Assembly (NCBI GenBank): GCA_003505905.1
Contig: DNXM01000108.1
Span: forward strand, 1-6,312
Length of the DNA: 6,312 nt
Direction of reading: 5' to 3'
Source of the DNA: Oscillospiraceae bacterium
GTDB taxonomy: Bacteria > Bacillota > Clostridia > Oscillospirales > Acutalibacteraceae
Under the pieces are notes generated by a model. That model had not been told where the DNA came from, searched no databases, and saw only the letters and a program-made list of their open reading frames with translations. The first letter of the stretch is position 1. Each line of letters starts with the position of its first letter. This document shows positions 6,198 through 6,312 of this stretch, in pieces. The position numbers were made by a program, and so were the translations under genes.

Positions 6198-6312
6198 TTA
6201 ACGGTTCGCCTTTAATTCTTCTATTTCTTTGCTGATTTCTTCAGGCATTTCCTACCCCTTCTTCATTGAGCGATTCTTGATGGATTTCTGAAAGCTTCGC
6301 GAAGCTCCTTAC
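6198..6312 (-). other. Possible 3' end of minus-strand coding region entering from the right
   Basis: Read on the minus strand, an open frame comes in from the window edge and gives 23 residues ending ESLNEEGVGNA, with its stop at 6243 to 6241. Overlapping that stop is an ATG at 6248 opening a 16-residue frame (MPEEISKEIEELKANR, stop at 6200 to 6198) preceded by purine-rich sequence. Both read like plausible helical protein ends, and together they look like one C-terminus split by a frame change, or a coupled gene pair whose second member is tiny. I do not recognise the protein. With so little sequence this may not be coding at all; a perfect 14-base palindrome, AGCTTCGCGAAGCT, lies at 6293-6306 inside it. 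The stretch 6127-6197 contains only the inverted repeat at 6131-6159. Confidence 0.25.

Noticed and set aside
1..6312. CRISPR array, insertion sequence, prophage or defence system
   Set aside because: No regularly spaced repeats, transposase, integrase, terminal inverted repeats or defence-like domains were seen. Apart from the right end, the window reads as core chromosome.

Overview
The window looks like a piece of a chromosome from a low-GC-lineage Gram-positive bacterium of the class Clostridia, with a fairly balanced base composition (about 50% GC). The reasons are a helicase-loading gene pair of the Bacillus dnaB-dnaI type (a DnaD-domain protein followed by a DnaI-like AAA+ loader), strong Shine-Dalgarno sites, consensus sigma-A promoters and a stand-alone PTS_EIIC_2-type permease. 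The species cannot be named from the sequence alone.

Layout. At the left edge (26 down to 1) is the 5' part of a tRNA gene on the minus strand, with a near-perfect sigma-A promoter at 55-83. Next on the minus strand is a gene for an unrecognised 147-residue acidic protein (140-583). A divergent intergenic region (584-762) carries promoter candidates for both directions. From 763 to 6062 four genes run on the plus strand with almost no gaps: a dnaB/dnaD-like primosome gene (763-1791), a dnaI/dnaC-like helicase loader (1793-2794), a PTS IIC-type membrane permease (2791-3861, ATGA overlap with the loader) and a tex-family RNA-binding gene starting at TTG (3900-6062). No terminator is visible between them, so they are probably one transcription unit ending at a strong hairpin terminator at 6072-6126. 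The last 186 bases hold two small dyads and weak signs of coding on the minus strand, entering from the right.

How the genes work together. The first two form a functional pair that should load the replicative helicase at origins and restarted forks. The permease and Tex have no obvious link to replication; their place in the operon is a matter of co-transcription rather than shared pathway, as far as can be seen.

The window is mostly ordinary core genome. The observation most worth checking is a clear change of codon choice inside tex near position 5520, at a strongly conserved stretch of the protein. It suggests either a recombinant (mosaic) gene or a chimeric assembly. I found no convincing novel system.
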